A DNA stretch of 64,000 nt from Erinaceus europaeus (GCF_950295315.1 NC_080185.1:45489237-45553236), one strand, 5' to 3'; counted from the stretch's first letter, positions 21,883 through 33,571 are shown. Program-made: numbers and translations. The notes: a model not told the origin generated them from the sequence alone.

Positions 21883-24800
21883 TCAGCTTCTGTTGATGAG
21901 TGGGATCATCCCATACTCATCTTTAACTTTCTGACTTAGTTCACTTAACATAATTCCTTCTAGCTCTGTCCGAGATGGGTCAGAGAAGGTGGGTTCATTG
22001 TTCTTGATAGCTGAATAGTATTCCATTGTGTATATATACCACAGCTTTCTCAGCCATTCATCTGTTGTTGGGCACCTGGGTTGCTTCCAGGTTTTAGCTA
22101 TTATGAATTGTGCTGCTATGAACATAGGAGTACACACCTCTTTTTGGTTGGGTGTTATGGAGTCCTTGGGGTATAACCCCAGGAGAGGAATTATTGGGTC
22201 ATATGGAAGGTCCATGTCTAGCCTTCTGAGAGTTTTCCAGACTGCTCTCCACAGAGGCTGTACCAATTTACATTCCCACCAGCAATGTAAAAGGGTTCCT
22301 CTGTCCCCACATCCTCTCCAGCATTTGTTGCTGCTGTCCTTTTTGATGTATGCCATTCTTACAGGAGTGAGGTGGTATCTTAGTGTTGTCTTAATTTGCA
22401 TTTCTCTGACAATCAGTGACCTAGAGCAGTTTTTCATATGTTTGTTAGCCTTTTGGATCTCCTCTGTGGTGAATGTTTTGTTCATTTCCTCTGCCCATTT
22501 TTGGATGGGGTCATTTGCTTTTTTGCGGCTAAGTTTGCTGAGCTCTTTATATATTTTGGTGATTAGTTTCTTGTCTGATGTCTGGCATGTGAAGATCTTC
22601 TCCCATTCTGTGAGGGGTCTCTCTGTTTGTTTAATAGTTTCTTTGGATGTGCAGAAGCTTTTCAATTTGATGTAGTCCCATTGGTTTGTTTCTGCTTTGG
22701 TCTTCCTTGCAATTGGGTTTGATTCATCAAAGATGTCCTTGAGGTGTAGATGGGAAAGTGTTTTACCAATGTTTTCCTCTAAGTATTTGATTGTTTCTGG
22801 TCTGACATCTAGGTCTTTGATACATTTGGAGTTGATTTTTGTTTCTGGTGAGATAAAGTGGTTCAATTTCATTCTTCTGCATGTTTCAACCCAGTTTTCC
22901 CAGCACCATTTATTGAAGAGAGCCTCCTTCTTCCATTTAATCCTTTGGGCCCCCTTATCAAAGATTAGATGCCCATAGGTGTTGGGATTTACTTCTGGGC
23001 TTTCAATTCTGTTCCACTGGTCTGTGTGCCTATTTTTGTTCCAGTACCATGCTGTTTTGATGATGATGGCTTTATAATATAGTTTAAGGTCTGGGAGTGT
23101 GATGCCTCCATTTCTGTTTCTTTTCCTTAGGATGGTTTTGGCAATTCTAGGTGTTTTCAGGTTCCAGATAAATGATTGTAGTGTTTGTTCTATTCTCTTA
23201 AAGAAGTTTGGTGGAACTTTGATGGGTATTGCATTAAATTTGTATATGGCTCTGGGGAGAATATTCATTTTGATGATATTTATTCTTCCAATCCGTGAGC
23301 ATGGGATATCTTTCCATTTCTTGGTATCAGTTTCTATCTCCTTGAGTAGCGACTCATAGTTTTCAGCATACAAGTCTTTCACTTCTTTGGTCAACTTTAT
23401 TCCTAGGTATTTGATTGATTTTGCTGAAACAGTAAATGGGAGTGATTTCTGGATGTCTTCTTCTTCAGATTTAGTGTTTGCATAAAGAAATGCCACTGAT
23501 TTTTGTACATTGATTTTGTATCCTGATACCTTGCTATATTGCCTAACAACTTCCAGTAATTTTCTACTGGATTCTTTAGGTCTTTCTATGTATACTATCA
23601 TATCATCTGCAAATAGTGAGAGCTTGACTTCCTCCCTTCCAATCTGTATCCCTTTGATTTCTTTCTCTTGCCTGATTGCTATGGCAAGAACTTCCAATAC
23701 TATGTTGAAGAGTAACAGTGACAGTGGGCAGCCCTGTCTAGTCCCTGATCTGAGGGGGAATGCTTTCAGCTTCTCTCCATTGAGTATGATGTTGGCTGTA
23801 GGTTTGCTATATATAGACTCCACTATCTTGAGGAATTTCCCATCTATTCCCATTTTTTGTAGAGTTTTGAGCATGAATGGGTGTTGGATTTTGTCAAAGG
23901 CTTTCTCTGCATCTATTAAGATAATCATGTGGTTTTTGGCTTTGCTTTTATTGATGTGATGAATGACATTGATTGATTTACGGATGTTGAACCAGCCTTG
24001 CATTCCTGGGATAAATCCCACTTGGTCATGATGAACAATCTTTTTGATGTGTTGCTGTATCCAGTTGGCCAAGATCTTGTTTAATATTTTGGCATCTATG
24101 TTCATCAGAGATATTGGTCTGTAGTTTTCCTTTTTTGTTCTGTCCCTATCAGCTTTTGGTATCAGGGTGATGTTGGCTTCATAAAAGGTGGAAGGGAGTA
24201 TTCCTGTTTCTTCAATCTTATGGAATAGCTTAAGAAGTATGGGTATTAACTATTTCCTGAAAGTTTTGTAGAATTCGTTTGTGAAGCCATCTGGTCCAGG
24301 ACTTTTGTTGTTGGGGAGATTCTTAATAACGGTTTCAATTTCTTTGTCTGTGATTGGTGCATTTAGATTTTGTAGTTCTTGGTTCACTTTTGGAAGTGCA
24401 TAGGTTTCTAGGAATTCTTCCATTTCTTCCAGATTCTCTAGCTTGGTGGCATATAGTTCTCTATAGAAGTTTCGCAGAATTCTCTGGATTTCTGTGGTGT
24501 CAGTTGTGATATTTCCTCCAGCGTTTACAATTCTATTAATTTGAGTCTTCTCTCTTTTTTGTTTGGTGAGTCTGGCTAGGGGTTTGTCAATTTTGTTTAA
24601 TCTTTCAAAGAACCAACATTTGGCTTCATTGATCTTTTGTATGGTTCTTTTATTTTCGATGTTGTTTATTTCTGCTCTAACTTTAGTGATTTCTGTCCTT
24701 CTGGTTGCTTTAGGGTTCCTTTGTTCCTATTCCTCTAAGTCCTTGAGGTGTGTAGTAAGTTCGTTCATTTGGGCTTCTTCTTGGTGTTTAATATGTGATT

Positions 24801-25704
24801 GTATAGCTATAAGTTTCCCTCTCAGTACTGCTTTAGCTGTGTCCCAAATATTTTGATAGGTTGTGTCTTCATTTTCATTAGTTTCCAGGAACATTTGAAT
24901 TTCCTGTTTGAGTGAGTGTCTGACCCAGTGGTTCTTAAGGAGCATGTTGTTTAGTTTCCAAATTCTATGTCTTTTAATAATTTTCCGTTTGTTGTTAAAA
25001 GTTAGTTTTACTCCACTGTGGTCTGAGAAGATACTTGGGATGATTTCAATGCTCTTGAATTTATTGATGCTGTCTTTGTGGCCTAACATGTGGTCTATCC
25101 TTGAGTATGTGTTGTGTGGATTTGAAAAGAAGGTGTATTCCAGTTTTTTGGGGTGGAGGAGTCTGAAAATGTCCAAGAGGTCTAGTCTGTCAATCTCTTC
25201 ATTCAATTCTCTTGTATCTTTATTGGTTCTCTGCTTTGTTGATCTGTCTAAGTGTGAGAGTGGGGTATTGAAGTCTCCCACTATTATTGTATTACTATTG
25301 ATGTATTTTTGAAATTCTTTCAATAGGTGTTTAATGTATTTAGATGGTCCCTCGTTGGGTGCATAGATGTTAATAATTGTTAAGTCTTCTTGGCTGATTG
25401 ATCCTCTAATCATTATGTAATGTCCTTGCCTATCTTTTATTACTTTATTTAATTTAAAATCTATCGTGTCTGAGATGAGAATGGCTGTTGCTGCCCTTTT
25501 TTGTTGTCCGTTAGCCTGTATGATAGTTTTCCATCCTTTCACTTTAAGTCTGTGTTTATCTTGTTGTGACAGATGTGATTCTTGCAAGCAGCATATGGTT
25601 GGGTTATTTTTTCTGATCCATCCCCCCACCCTGTGCCTTTTGATGGGTGAGTTTAAGCCATTGACATTTATTGATATTATGGATTTAATGTATTGTAGTG
25701 CCAT
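21883..25704 (-). pseudogene. L1 ORF2 (endonuclease-reverse transcriptase), two premature stops
   Basis: One continuous frame of 1273 codons plus stop, close to the usual length of mammalian ORF2p. It would nick the target DNA and copy L1 RNA into it. Start taken at the ATG at 25704 (MALQYIK). Endonuclease domain: N13, E42 in 'CLQESHL', 'VGDFNTPLS', '[10 protein letters not shown]' (the SDH catalytic pair). Reverse transcriptase: '[15 protein letters not shown]', 'GTRQGCPLS', and 'FADDMIVY' at about codons 698-701. Near the C-terminus '[18 protein letters not shown]' is the cysteine-rich motif. TAG stops at 24727-24729 (codon 326) and 24250-24252 (codon 485) truncate it between the two domains, so this copy cannot make functional ORF2p. 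No frameshift was seen. Confidence 0.96.
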
Positions 25705-25764
25705 TGTTCTAAAAAACAATTTGTTTACTCTGATATATTACAAGTATTATAGTGATGTTCTTGT

Positions 25765-26679
25765 TTATAAGAGGTCTTTTAGTACCTCTTTCAGGGCCGG
25801 CTTGGTGATAGTTGCCTCCTTTAACTGTTGTTTGTCTAAGAAGGTTTTGATCCCTCCATCTAGCTTGAATGAAAGTCTAGCAGGATATATAATCCTTGGT
25901 TGAAACCCTTTTTCATTCAGGGCTCGATAGATATCTTGCCACTCCCTTCTGGCTTTTAGAGTTTGAGTTGAGAAATCTGCAGAAAGTCTTATGGGTCTTC
26001 CCCTGTATGTGACTTTTTGTTTCTCTCTTGCAGCCTTTAGGATCCTTTCTTTATCCTTACTTCTTCTCATTGTGACTATGATGTGTCTTGGTGTTTTCAG
26101 GTCTGGGTTGATTCTGTTTTGTACTCTCTGGGCCTCTTGCACCTTGATATCCTTTCTGTTATTCAGGTCTGGGAAATTTTCTTGTATTATTTCCTCTAGA
26201 ATGTTTGCTTCCCCTTCCTCTCTTTCTTCCTCTGGCAGGCCAATTATACGAATGTTACTTCTTTTGAGATCATCCCATATGTCTCTGTTGTTGTTTTCAG
26301 TGTCTCTCAATCTCTTTTTAAGCTCTTTCACCTCTTTCTTTGTTTTCTCTAACTCATCCTCTGTCTGACTAATTCTGTTTTCTGCTTCTGTTAGTCTGCT
26401 TTCCCTTGCCTCAGCTTCTTTCTTCATTACAGCTATTTCAGCTTTCAGTTCTCTAATTGTCTCAAGATAATCAGTATTTTCCTTTGGGGTCTCAACTGTT
26501 GTTTCCCTAATACTGCCATTTCTTTCCTCCAATGTTGTTTTCATTTCTGTGATTAATAAGTTTATTATTGCTTGCATACTTTTCTTATCTATGGTTACTT
26601 CTGACTGATTTGTGGTTTCTTCTGGGCTCTTGTCTTCATTCATTGGGGTAGCAGTTTTATTTGTTTTTAATCTACCCAT
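25765..26679 (-). CDS. L1 ORF1 protein (RNA-binding chaperone), intact
   Basis: An uninterrupted 304-codon frame with an ATG start, slightly shorter than the 338-residue human protein. ORF1p trimerises, coats L1 RNA in the cytoplasm and forms the ribonucleoprotein with ORF2p. Visible layout: a variable N-terminus (residues 1-65), a heptad-rich coiled coil of about residues 70-130 (many E/K/R with regular L/I), an RNA-recognition-like domain around 'NIRIIGLPEEE' (residues about 140-220, including 'VQEAQRVQ' and 'PRHIIVTM'), and a C-terminal domain with 'GRPIRLSADFSTQTLKARRE' and 'RIIYPARLSF'. It precedes ORF2 by 60 bp, as usual for L1. Nothing in the sequence argues against function. Confidence 0.95.
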   Translation of the reverse strand: MGRLKTNKTATPMNEDKSPEETTNQSEVTIDKKSMQAIINLLITEMKTTLEERNGSIRETTVETPKENTDYLETIRELKAEIAVMKKEAEARESRLTEAENRISQTEDELEKTKKEVKELKKRLRDTENNNRDIWDDLKRSNIRIIGLPEEEREEGEANILEEIIQENFPDLNNRKDIKVQEAQRVQNRINPDLKTPRHIIVTMRRSKDKERILKAAREKQKVTYRGRPIRLSADFSTQTLKARREWQDIYRALNEKGFQPRIIYPARLSFKLDGGIKTFLDKQQLKEATITKPALKEVLKDLL

Positions 26680-27524
26680 TTTTTAAAAAATTTATGTGTT
26701 TCTCTCTCTCTTTTTTTTTTAATGCTCTGTTGTTCCTCAGTTGTTGTGTTTTGAGCACAAGTAACACTGTACTAAATACCTTTATGACAATTGCACTCAC
26801 CAACCTCCGGAATAACAGTAGCAACTGAAGTAAGTATTGAAGGAGTTTAATCGTTACCAGTTAGCCAAACAATTTCTCCAGTCCGTGAAAAAATAGTAAC
26901 CAAATCCCAGTGAAGAAAGAGAAAAGGAAGAGAGGATAGCAAGAATAGACAGTTATGCAAATCTACTATCCAGTGTATATTCTAAGGGTAACAAGAGTGT
27001 AAAGGGAACTAGAGCAGAGATAGACACATAGAGAGTCCACTCTGGGTCAGATTTCTTCCCCAAAGTAATTCACAAATTCAGAAAGGCAAAGAAGAAAGAA
27101 GTGTATGACAAGATTAAAAAAAAAAAAGAGAGAGAGAGATAGAGAGAGATAAGAGAGAGAAAAGGGAGAAGATAAGAAGAAGAGTTGTAATTAAAGAGCA
27201 GTGCGAGGAACTTCCCAAATGTGTATCAGTGAATTTAAAAAAAAAAAAAAAAAAACCCTGTTTGGTGGTATGGGGTATCCTGCTAGTAGCTGGTCCCAGG
27301 CACTGCTTACGGGGGGGGGGGGGGGGCGGGAAGGATGTATGCTTGAAAATTAAAAGGAAGAAAAAAGAATTTTTTCCCCTACTCTAATTCTTAACCCAAA
27401 TTAAGTTATAGACACATCCTTGGTATGACCGTTATGGCCCCTTATTGGCTGGCCTGCTAAAGGCAGAAAATCCTATTGTTTACACGAGATGTGTCCGGAG
27501 CTCAAAGGCTAGCCGCTTCTCAAT

Positions 27525-27536
27525 CCGCCATCTTCC
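27525..27536 (-). promoter_or_regulatory. YY1-like site at the inner L1 promoter unit
   Basis: Sense strand 'ggaagatggcgg', the core recognised by transcription factor YY1 (AAGATGGCGGC type). It lies at the 5' border of the inner promoter unit and is repeated exactly at 27979-27990. Confidence 0.65.
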
Positions 27537-27978
27537 GGGAAACCCCGCCCTCCAGACTTTTTTAAAGGATTTCTCAAAAATGAAAACTAGCTCCAAGTCC
27601 TTTGATCCAATGAGAGCTATACTCAAGAAGTCTTTGGATCCACCCTCAGGGTCGCGGTGGACCCTGGCGACTCCCAAGAGGCAGCCCCCGAGCTAAAGTG
27701 CTCTCTCCGGGTCCTCTGCCCGCCATGCTCTGCAACCGGCGGAGGAGCCGCCTTTCCAGGCGGGCGGAGGACAATGCCCGGCGCACTCGCCTTGCCTGGC
27801 GCCGCCTGGGAATTCTGGTGCCCCGCTAGTCCGTGTCACCTTTGCTCTAATTGTTAACCCAAATTAAACTGTAATCACTTCTTTGGTGCCCCCCCTTATT
27901 GACTGGCCTGCTAAAGGCAGAAAATCCTACCGTTGCTGACGATGCTATCAGAGCACTCGCTGTTAGCGATTTCTCAGG

Positions 27979-27990
27979 CCGCCATCTTCC
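27979..27990 (-). promoter_or_regulatory. YY1-like site at the L1 5' terminus
   Basis: Sense strand 'ggaagatggcgg' at the very first bases of the element. In human L1 a YY1 site at the same place fixes the transcription start. The role here is inferred. Confidence 0.7.
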
Positions 27991-28004
27991 CCCATGACAC
28001 TTTT
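27991..28004. repeat. Target-site duplication of the full-length L1, right
   Basis: 'cccatgacactttt', the perfect partner of 20503-20516. Confidence 0.92.
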
Positions 28005-28835
28005 ATACAGTTCTAGGGCTTAAGCCCAGGACCATATGTATGAAATCTAGGGTTCTATCAGGAGATACATGATGTATTATGTTTGTCAATGAGAAAGGCA
28101 GGGGTCACTTGGGCATGATTAGCATATGTCATTACCTAGCCAGAACTTGCAAGAACTTAAGAGATTTAAGGAAAAGTCTGACAGAAACATCCCTCTTGGC
28201 TTATTTTGCACTCTTAGCCTCTGGGTCTCCTGTTCTCCAGACTCCCTGCTCACCCTTGTTTCTTTGAAATTTGCATCTTAAAAGATGATAGCTGGAGAAT
28301 GGATTTATGGCAGAAAGTGACTTATGCCCACTTTAGCTTTTTAAGTCAAGCCTTTACTTCAGTTTCCAGATCCCAATAAAAACTGCCAATTTTAAATACA
28401 CTAAAAACACCGTCCAAAAAGAGCCATTTTATGTTTTTTTTTAATTTTTACTATAAGGAGAGACCTTCTCAAATTCAATTCTTACTGACATGTTTGGAAG
28501 CATCTCTTTTTCCTGCTTTCCTTCTGATCAGCATATGTAAAATCAAAAGTTTACCTTTGTTAATAAAATAATTATATAGTGACATATCTGTAGACCAACA
28601 AGGTGATAATATTAAACAACACAGCTAAATGGACTCAACAACCAAAACTGGACAAATGAGAGGGGTAACCAGTCCTACTGAGGACTGGATCTTTGCAAAC
28701 ATTCATTCCTGCCACTTGTCCTCTCCTCTATGTAGTCTATCTGTAAAAGAAAGGAACAGAGGACGAATTGAGTTATGATTACCCAACACCTCTTTCACAT
28801 CACCAGTCAGAAAACTCATTGCACCTCCATGAGAA
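28005..28835. other. Unannotated DNA
   Basis: No gene or repeat was recognised. A 62-codon frame at 28079 lacks any domain or splice context. Confidence 0.45.
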
Positions 28836-29035
28836 ATAACTGGTGTGAGTCAAGAGTTCAGAAATGGTAAAGGGCCTTCACTCAAGCACAAACATATTAT
28901 GGAGCCTGTACCTGTTTGGTGTTGTGGTATCTTTCCCTCTGTTTCTCTGTCTTTACCTCTATCTTCCATCTGAAAAAAGTTGGCCCAGGGCAGTGAAGCC
29001 TCCATAAAGAAAAATAAAAAACTTAAAAAGGAGTA
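28836..29035 (+). mobile_element. Old SINE, probable
   Basis: 'gagcctgtacctgtttggtg', a long CT-rich part and then 'tggcccagggcagtgaagcc' with an A-rich end, in the order of a diverged tRNA-derived SINE. Confidence 0.45.
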
Positions 29036-29159
29036 GTGTCAGAATGAGGAGCAAAGATCACCTAAAGAAACTATGCTTAGTAGAAAATAACTAGTTTGAG
29101 AAAATCAATAACTAGAAGATAGCATTTAATCATACACTCCCAGTTGAATCACACTCCTG

Positions 29160-30592
29160 ACATCATTTCTTTCCTTTTGTAAATTTCTTTACTGGGAGAT
29201 TAATGGCTTACAGTTGACAGTAAAATACAATAATTTGTACATGCATAATATTTCCCAGTTTTCCACATAACAATACAACCCCCACTAGGTCCTCCTCTGC
29301 CATCATGTTTCAGGGCCTGAACCCACCCCCTACCCCCACCCCAGAGTCTTTTACTTTGGTGAGATTCACCAACTCCAGTCTAAGTTCTGCTTAGTGTTTT
29401 CTTTCTGATCATGTTTTTAACTTCTGTCTATGAGTAAGATCATCCCATACTTATCCTTCTGTCTCTGACTTATTTCACTAAACATGATTTTTTTCAAGCT
29501 CCATCCAAGATCAACTGAAAATGGTGCAGTTACCATTTTTTACCCACCCTAAATCTTTTAAAAGGTTTTAAAATATTTATTTATTTATTTTCTCTTTTGT
29601 TGCCCTTGTTATTTAACATTGTTGTGGTTATTGATGTTGTTGTTGTTGGACAGGACAGAGAAAAATGGAGAGCGGAGCTGAAGTCACCATTTTTAATAGC
29701 TGAGTAGTATTCCATTGTGTATATATACCACACTTGCTCAGCCACTCATCTGTTGTTGGACACCTGGGTTGCTTCCAGATTTTGGCTATTACAAATTGTG
29801 CTGCTATGAACATAGATATACACAAATCTTTTTGGATGAGTTTATTTGGCTCTTTTGGATATATCCTCAGGAGAGGAGTTGCAGGGTCATCGGGTAGGTC
29901 CACATTTAGCATTTTGAGAGTTCTCCAGACTGTTCTTCATGGGGGTTGAAGCAACTGACATTCCCACCAGCAGCGCAAGAGTATTACTTTGTTCCCACTA
30001 CCTCTCCAGCATTTGTTGCTGCTACCTTTTCTGATGTGTGACATTCTCACAGGAATGAAATGGTATCTCATTGTTGTCTTTATTTGCATTTCTCTGATAG
30101 TCAATGACTTGGACCATTTTTTCATATGTTTATTGGTCTTTTGGATCTCTTCTATGGAGTCTATTCTGTTTATATTCTCTCCCCATTTTTGGATGGTGTC
30201 ATTTGTTTTCTTGTTGCTGAGTTTGGTGAGCTCTTAATATATCTTGGTTATTAGCCTCTTGTCTGGTGTATGGCATGTAAAGATCTCACATTCCGTAAGA
30301 GGTCTCTCTGTTTGGGTAGTGGTTTTTTTTGTTGTTCAGAAGCCTTTTAATTTTATATAGTCCCATTGGTTTATTTTTTATTTAGTCTTTTTTGTAATTG
30401 GATTCATTTCATTGGAGATGTCTTTAAAATTTAGATGGAAAAGATTTCTGTCAATATTTTCCTCTAAGTATTTGATAGTTTTTACTCTAACATCCAAGTC
30501 CTTGATGCATTCAGAATTTACTTTTGTCTTGGGTTGAATATGGTGGTGTAGTTTCATTCTTCTGCACATTTCAACTGACACCATTTCTTTTC
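29160..30592 (-). mobile_element. Older L1 fragment (3'UTR plus ORF2 C-terminal part)
   Basis: Minus strand. The 3'UTR 'gttttccacataacaataca', 'ccctacccccaccccagagt' differs from the young L1. From about 29690 the ORF2 end is clear ('ggttgcttccagattttggc', 'ctccagcatttgttgctgct', 'gcatttctctgatagtcaat'), reaching 'agtttcattcttctgcacat' near 30570. Frames are broken. A truncated tSINE-B lies at 29568-29690. Confidence 0.88.
29568..29690 (-). mobile_element. tSINE-B fragment inserted in L1
   Basis: 'tttctcttttgttgcccttg', GTT-rich run and 'ggacaggacagagaaaaatg'. The head of the SINE is missing. Confidence 0.8.
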
Positions 30593-31639
30593 CAATTTAG
30601 CTGTATTTTTCTACTAGCTAAAGATATACTCAACTATTATAACTTTAATGGGAAAAATATCCCTTTGAAAGATGAATACCACTCTTTAAAAACACCTTGT
30701 CTTAATTATATTTATATTTATTTGATTTTTGTATTTTATTTAATTATAATTTACTTATAATTTATTTAATTATAAATATGAGAGGGGCAGTGAGAGAGAG
30801 AGAGATGAGCACTGCTCAGTTATAATGAGTTTGTGTTCTACCAAATTGAGGTGGCATGTTAGGGAGACATCCTAACTGCTGTCATTCATGCTATTTCAGC
30901 TTTCAAGAGTTTTTACTAGAAGAATTATGATTGAGATTTGCTATAGAAAAATAATTTTAGCATACACACACACAAACACTCATACACAGTACTCCTGCAC
31001 TATGTAAGGATCAAAGCATGATTCTATTAGTATTAGGACACAGGAACTATTATAGTGGTTACTAGCTTATGAAATTATCAGTCAAAAAGATTGGCTTGTG
31101 TTTTAAGAATGACCAGTAAGAAGTAGAGTCCAATAAGTCAGATAGCTCATTTTTAAATTTTATACTTGTCACTTTTTATAGACTTATAAATAAATAAATA
31201 TGAAATGCTTTGTGATTTCCTATAACATTCATGCAAATAACAAAACAATGTTTCTGGTGGAATCTTTTTCTAAGGAAAGGCAATGTCTGATATTCTTCAG
31301 TTTACATATTCTAACTATATACTATCATAACTTCAGTTAACAAATCATCTGAGACCAAATTTCACTGTTAAAAAAATAATAACCTTGGGATCATTAGGCC
31401 TAGGATAAATTCAAGACTCTTCATCAGAATTAGAACAGCCAAATGAACAGAAGACCACATCAATGTGTCTAGAGTGAGAATAGTGATTGTGTGTCAGTAG
31501 GGACTGGCATATTATTTCAAAATAAACAGGAATACCTGAAGTGAATCAGTGAGCTCCAAGAGATAAGAAGCAGTGCCACCATGGCAACCTGAAGCTGTAT
31601 CCTAGGTCTCCTAAATATTGTCACCTCTGCTAGTTAAGG
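30593..31639. other. Unannotated AT-rich DNA
   Basis: About 1 kb with short (GA)n near 30793-30805 and an (AC)n-like patch near 30964. No supported gene or repeat family. Confidence 0.45.
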
Positions 31640-32058
31640 TTTCTTTTTTATTTATAAAAAGAAAACGCTGGCTAAACCATAGGATAGGAGGGGTACAACT
31701 CCACACAATTCCCACCACCAGAACACTGTATTCCATCCCCTCCCCTGATAGCTTTCCTATTCTTTATCCCCCTGGGAGTATGGACCCAGAGTCATTATAG
31801 AGTGCAGAGGTGGGAAGGTCTGGTTACTGTAACTGCTTCCCTGATGAACATGGGCATTGTTAGGTCAATCCATACTCCCAGCCTGTCTCTCTCTTTCCCT
31901 AGTGGTCCAGAGTTCTGGGGAAGCGGGGGTCCAGGACACATTGGTGGGGTCACCTGCCCAGGGAAGTCCAGTTGGCATCATATTAGCATCTGGATCCTGG
32001 TGGCTGAAAAAAGAATTAACATATAGAGCTAAACAAATTGGTGATTAATCATGAAGAA
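31640..32058 (-). mobile_element. L1 3'UTR terminal fragment
   Basis: Minus strand, near-identical in order to the terminal 3'UTR of the full-length L1: 'ataggaggggtacaactcca', 'ctgggagtatggacccagag', 'aggacacattggtggggtca'. It is a severely 5'-truncated insertion of a fairly young L1. Confidence 0.9.
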
Positions 32059-32194
32059 AATCTATCATTGACAGAGTGATTCATTTTCAGAAATGGAGGT
32101 TTAGGCATTGTTAGCAGACTTTTGGCCTTTACCTTCTCTTTGTTTTCCAAATAAACATATAAAATAGATAAAAAATGTACTAAATCTTCCAAGG

Positions 32195-32300
32195 AAAGTG
32201 ATTGTGCAAACACAATCTGGTTTATGATGGTACTGAGGATTGAAACTTTGGTGCTGTATGTATAAAAATCTATGCAGAACCACTATGCTATCTTCCCAGT
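32195..32300 (-). mobile_element. tSINE-C fragment
   Basis: 'ggtttatgatggtactgagg' and 'gaaccactatgctatcttcc' match the minus-strand tSINE-C order. Confidence 0.55.
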
Positions 32301-32440
32301 TAAAAGAATCTATCTTTCCATGAGATTATGTCATATGGCACAAAATGAATGGAACTGGAGGTGAATATGGTAAGTAAGATAAGTAAAAAGATGAAGGACA
32401 ACTACTAGATGATTTTGCTGATATGTGAAAAAGAGAGAAC

Positions 32441-32453
32441 TAAAACCAATGGA
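32441..32453. repeat. Target-site duplication of the SINE at 32454, left
   Basis: 'taaaaccaatgga', identical to 32728-32740. Confidence 0.9.
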
Positions 32454-32727
32454 AGGGGCCGGGTGGTGGTGCACCTGGTTGAGTGCACATATTGCAGTAC
32501 ACAAGGACCCAGGTTCGAGCCCCCAGTCCCCACCTGCAGGGGGAAAGCTTTGTGAGTGGTGGAGCAGGGTTGCAGGTGTCTTTCTGTCTCTTTCCCTCTC
32601 TGTCTTCCCCTTCCTCTCGATTTCTGACTGTCTCTATTCAGTAAGCAAATAAAAATAATTTTAAAAATTAAAAAGAACATATATATATATATATATATAT
32701 ATATCACACACACACCACACACACACA
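32454..32727 (+). mobile_element. tSINE-A copy, reference-quality
   Basis: Complete forward copy bounded by a perfect 13-bp target duplication. Head 'ggtggtggtgcacctggttg' carries an A-box-like region, 'caggttcgagccccc' is a clear RNA polymerase III B box, then core, CT-rich body and A-rich tail, the last turned into (AT)n and (CA)n. The target duplication proves L1-type retroposition. Confidence 0.95.
32679..32727. repeat. (AT)n(CA)n compound microsatellite in the SINE tail
   Basis: AT run then CA run, ending exactly at the SINE target duplication. Confidence 0.93.
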
Positions 32728-33290
32728 TAAAACCAATGGACTTACAGAAAAAAATATTTCTGTTATTAACCAAACTGTCTCTTGGACTTTGCAAGAACTA
32801 TTGGTGGTTACAAAGGCATGGAGGGAGGAGAGCATGGAACTTTCATGGAGGGTGTGGTGACTTACACATACCATATGTGGGTATGAAATTATACCCCTGA
32901 AATCTTGTATTTTTGCAAAACACTCACAATGAACCATCACAAATAAACCATAAATAATAAAGAAGTCATAGCAGAGCAACAACAACAACAAAAAGCAACA
33001 AAAAATTCCATCTCATTGGAAGTGATAATGTTTGGACAAGTAAGGAAGAAGGTGAATGGCAACTACCAGCTGGTTTCATTCATTCTGTGGCATATAGGAA
33101 ATTAAAGCATATGAATCTGCAAAATTAAAACATGACCAAATTGTTTCTAATAATTTATGAGAACTGTGAGAGCTAGAGATGGGGGGGGCAGGTCACAGAA
33201 CCCAGGTTGTGGGTTCAGTATGGAACTGTATCCTTGTAATATTATAATCTTTTTATGATCTTGGAAACCATTATTAAATTGCTAATAAAT

Positions 33291-33570
33291 ATATTTAAAT
33301 GCCATAGTTCCTAATAAATGATATGCAATGCTTTAAATGTGCTGAAATTAAAATCACTCCAAGGACTATTTGTTTTTGAACCTAAAAAAAACCCACAGGT
33401 ATTCTAGAACACTCCATTGTAAAATAGCCATCAAATATATCACTAATTCATGTAAAATGCAGTTGGAAGTGACAAATTCACAGGTTGCAGTTTTTTCTTG
33501 TTACAGATGGCATCCTTTCATCACTAATAGAGCTGGGAAGCTGATGAAGATGCCATAACTCTTAAAATGA
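33291..33570. other. Unannotated DNA
   Basis: A 62-codon frame at 33370-33558 has no coding support; no repeat recognised. Confidence 0.4.
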
Positions 33571-33571
33571 G

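Larger units (their letters stand above)
20517..27990 (-). mobile_element. Full-length LINE-1, nearly intact
   Basis: A complete L1 of 7474 bp flanked by perfect 14-bp target duplications. In sense (minus) order: a 5'UTR of about 1.3 kb, an intact ORF1 of 304 codons, a 60-bp spacer, an ORF2 of 1273 codons with two nonsense codons but no frameshift, a 3'UTR of about 1.35 kb with a G-rich tract, and an A-rich tail. The perfect duplications, intact ORF1 and open frame of ORF2 say it inserted recently. The element type is L1 by ORF1 organisation, ORF2 motifs and 3'UTR G-rich tract. Confidence 0.97.
26680..27990 (-). promoter_or_regulatory. 5'UTR and internal promoter of the full-length L1
   Basis: About 1.3 kb. 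The part near ORF1 is A/GA-rich (27115-27190, poly-A 27237-27255, a 16-G run at 27311-27326). The outer part is GC-rich and built of repeated units: 27370-27838 and a partial unit 27839-27990 share 'cttattgg(c)ctggcctgct', 'aaaggcagaaaatcct' and a terminal 'ccgccatcttcc'. This resembles the tandem promoter units (monomers) known from mouse L1 rather than the single 5'UTR of human L1. Confidence 0.85.
32301..33290 (+). mobile_element. Old L1 3' end, interrupted by a SINE
   Basis: Plus strand: 'ggcacaaaatgaatggaact', 'ggagagcatggaactttcat' and a second, overlapping-style 3' end 'gaaggtgaatggcaactacc', 'ttattaaattgctaataaat'. It may be two old L1 ends next to each other. Confidence 0.65.

Noticed and set aside
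22028..22675. 215-codon plus-strand open frame, and similar frames at 22697-22978, 23099-23359, 23510-23959, 25466-25903
   Set aside because: They are antisense shadows of L1 ORF2, which is stop-poor on its reverse strand. Similar antisense frames recur in every L1 copy.
27311..27326. Sixteen-G run as a possible regulatory G-quadruplex promoter element
   Set aside because: A single homopolymer inside the L1 5'UTR. On the L1 sense strand it is a C-run, and its length is prone to assembly error.
32454..32560. tRNA-like segments with A and B boxes
   Set aside because: They are heads of SINEs, repeated dozens of times, with tails and target duplications. They do not form tRNA genes.
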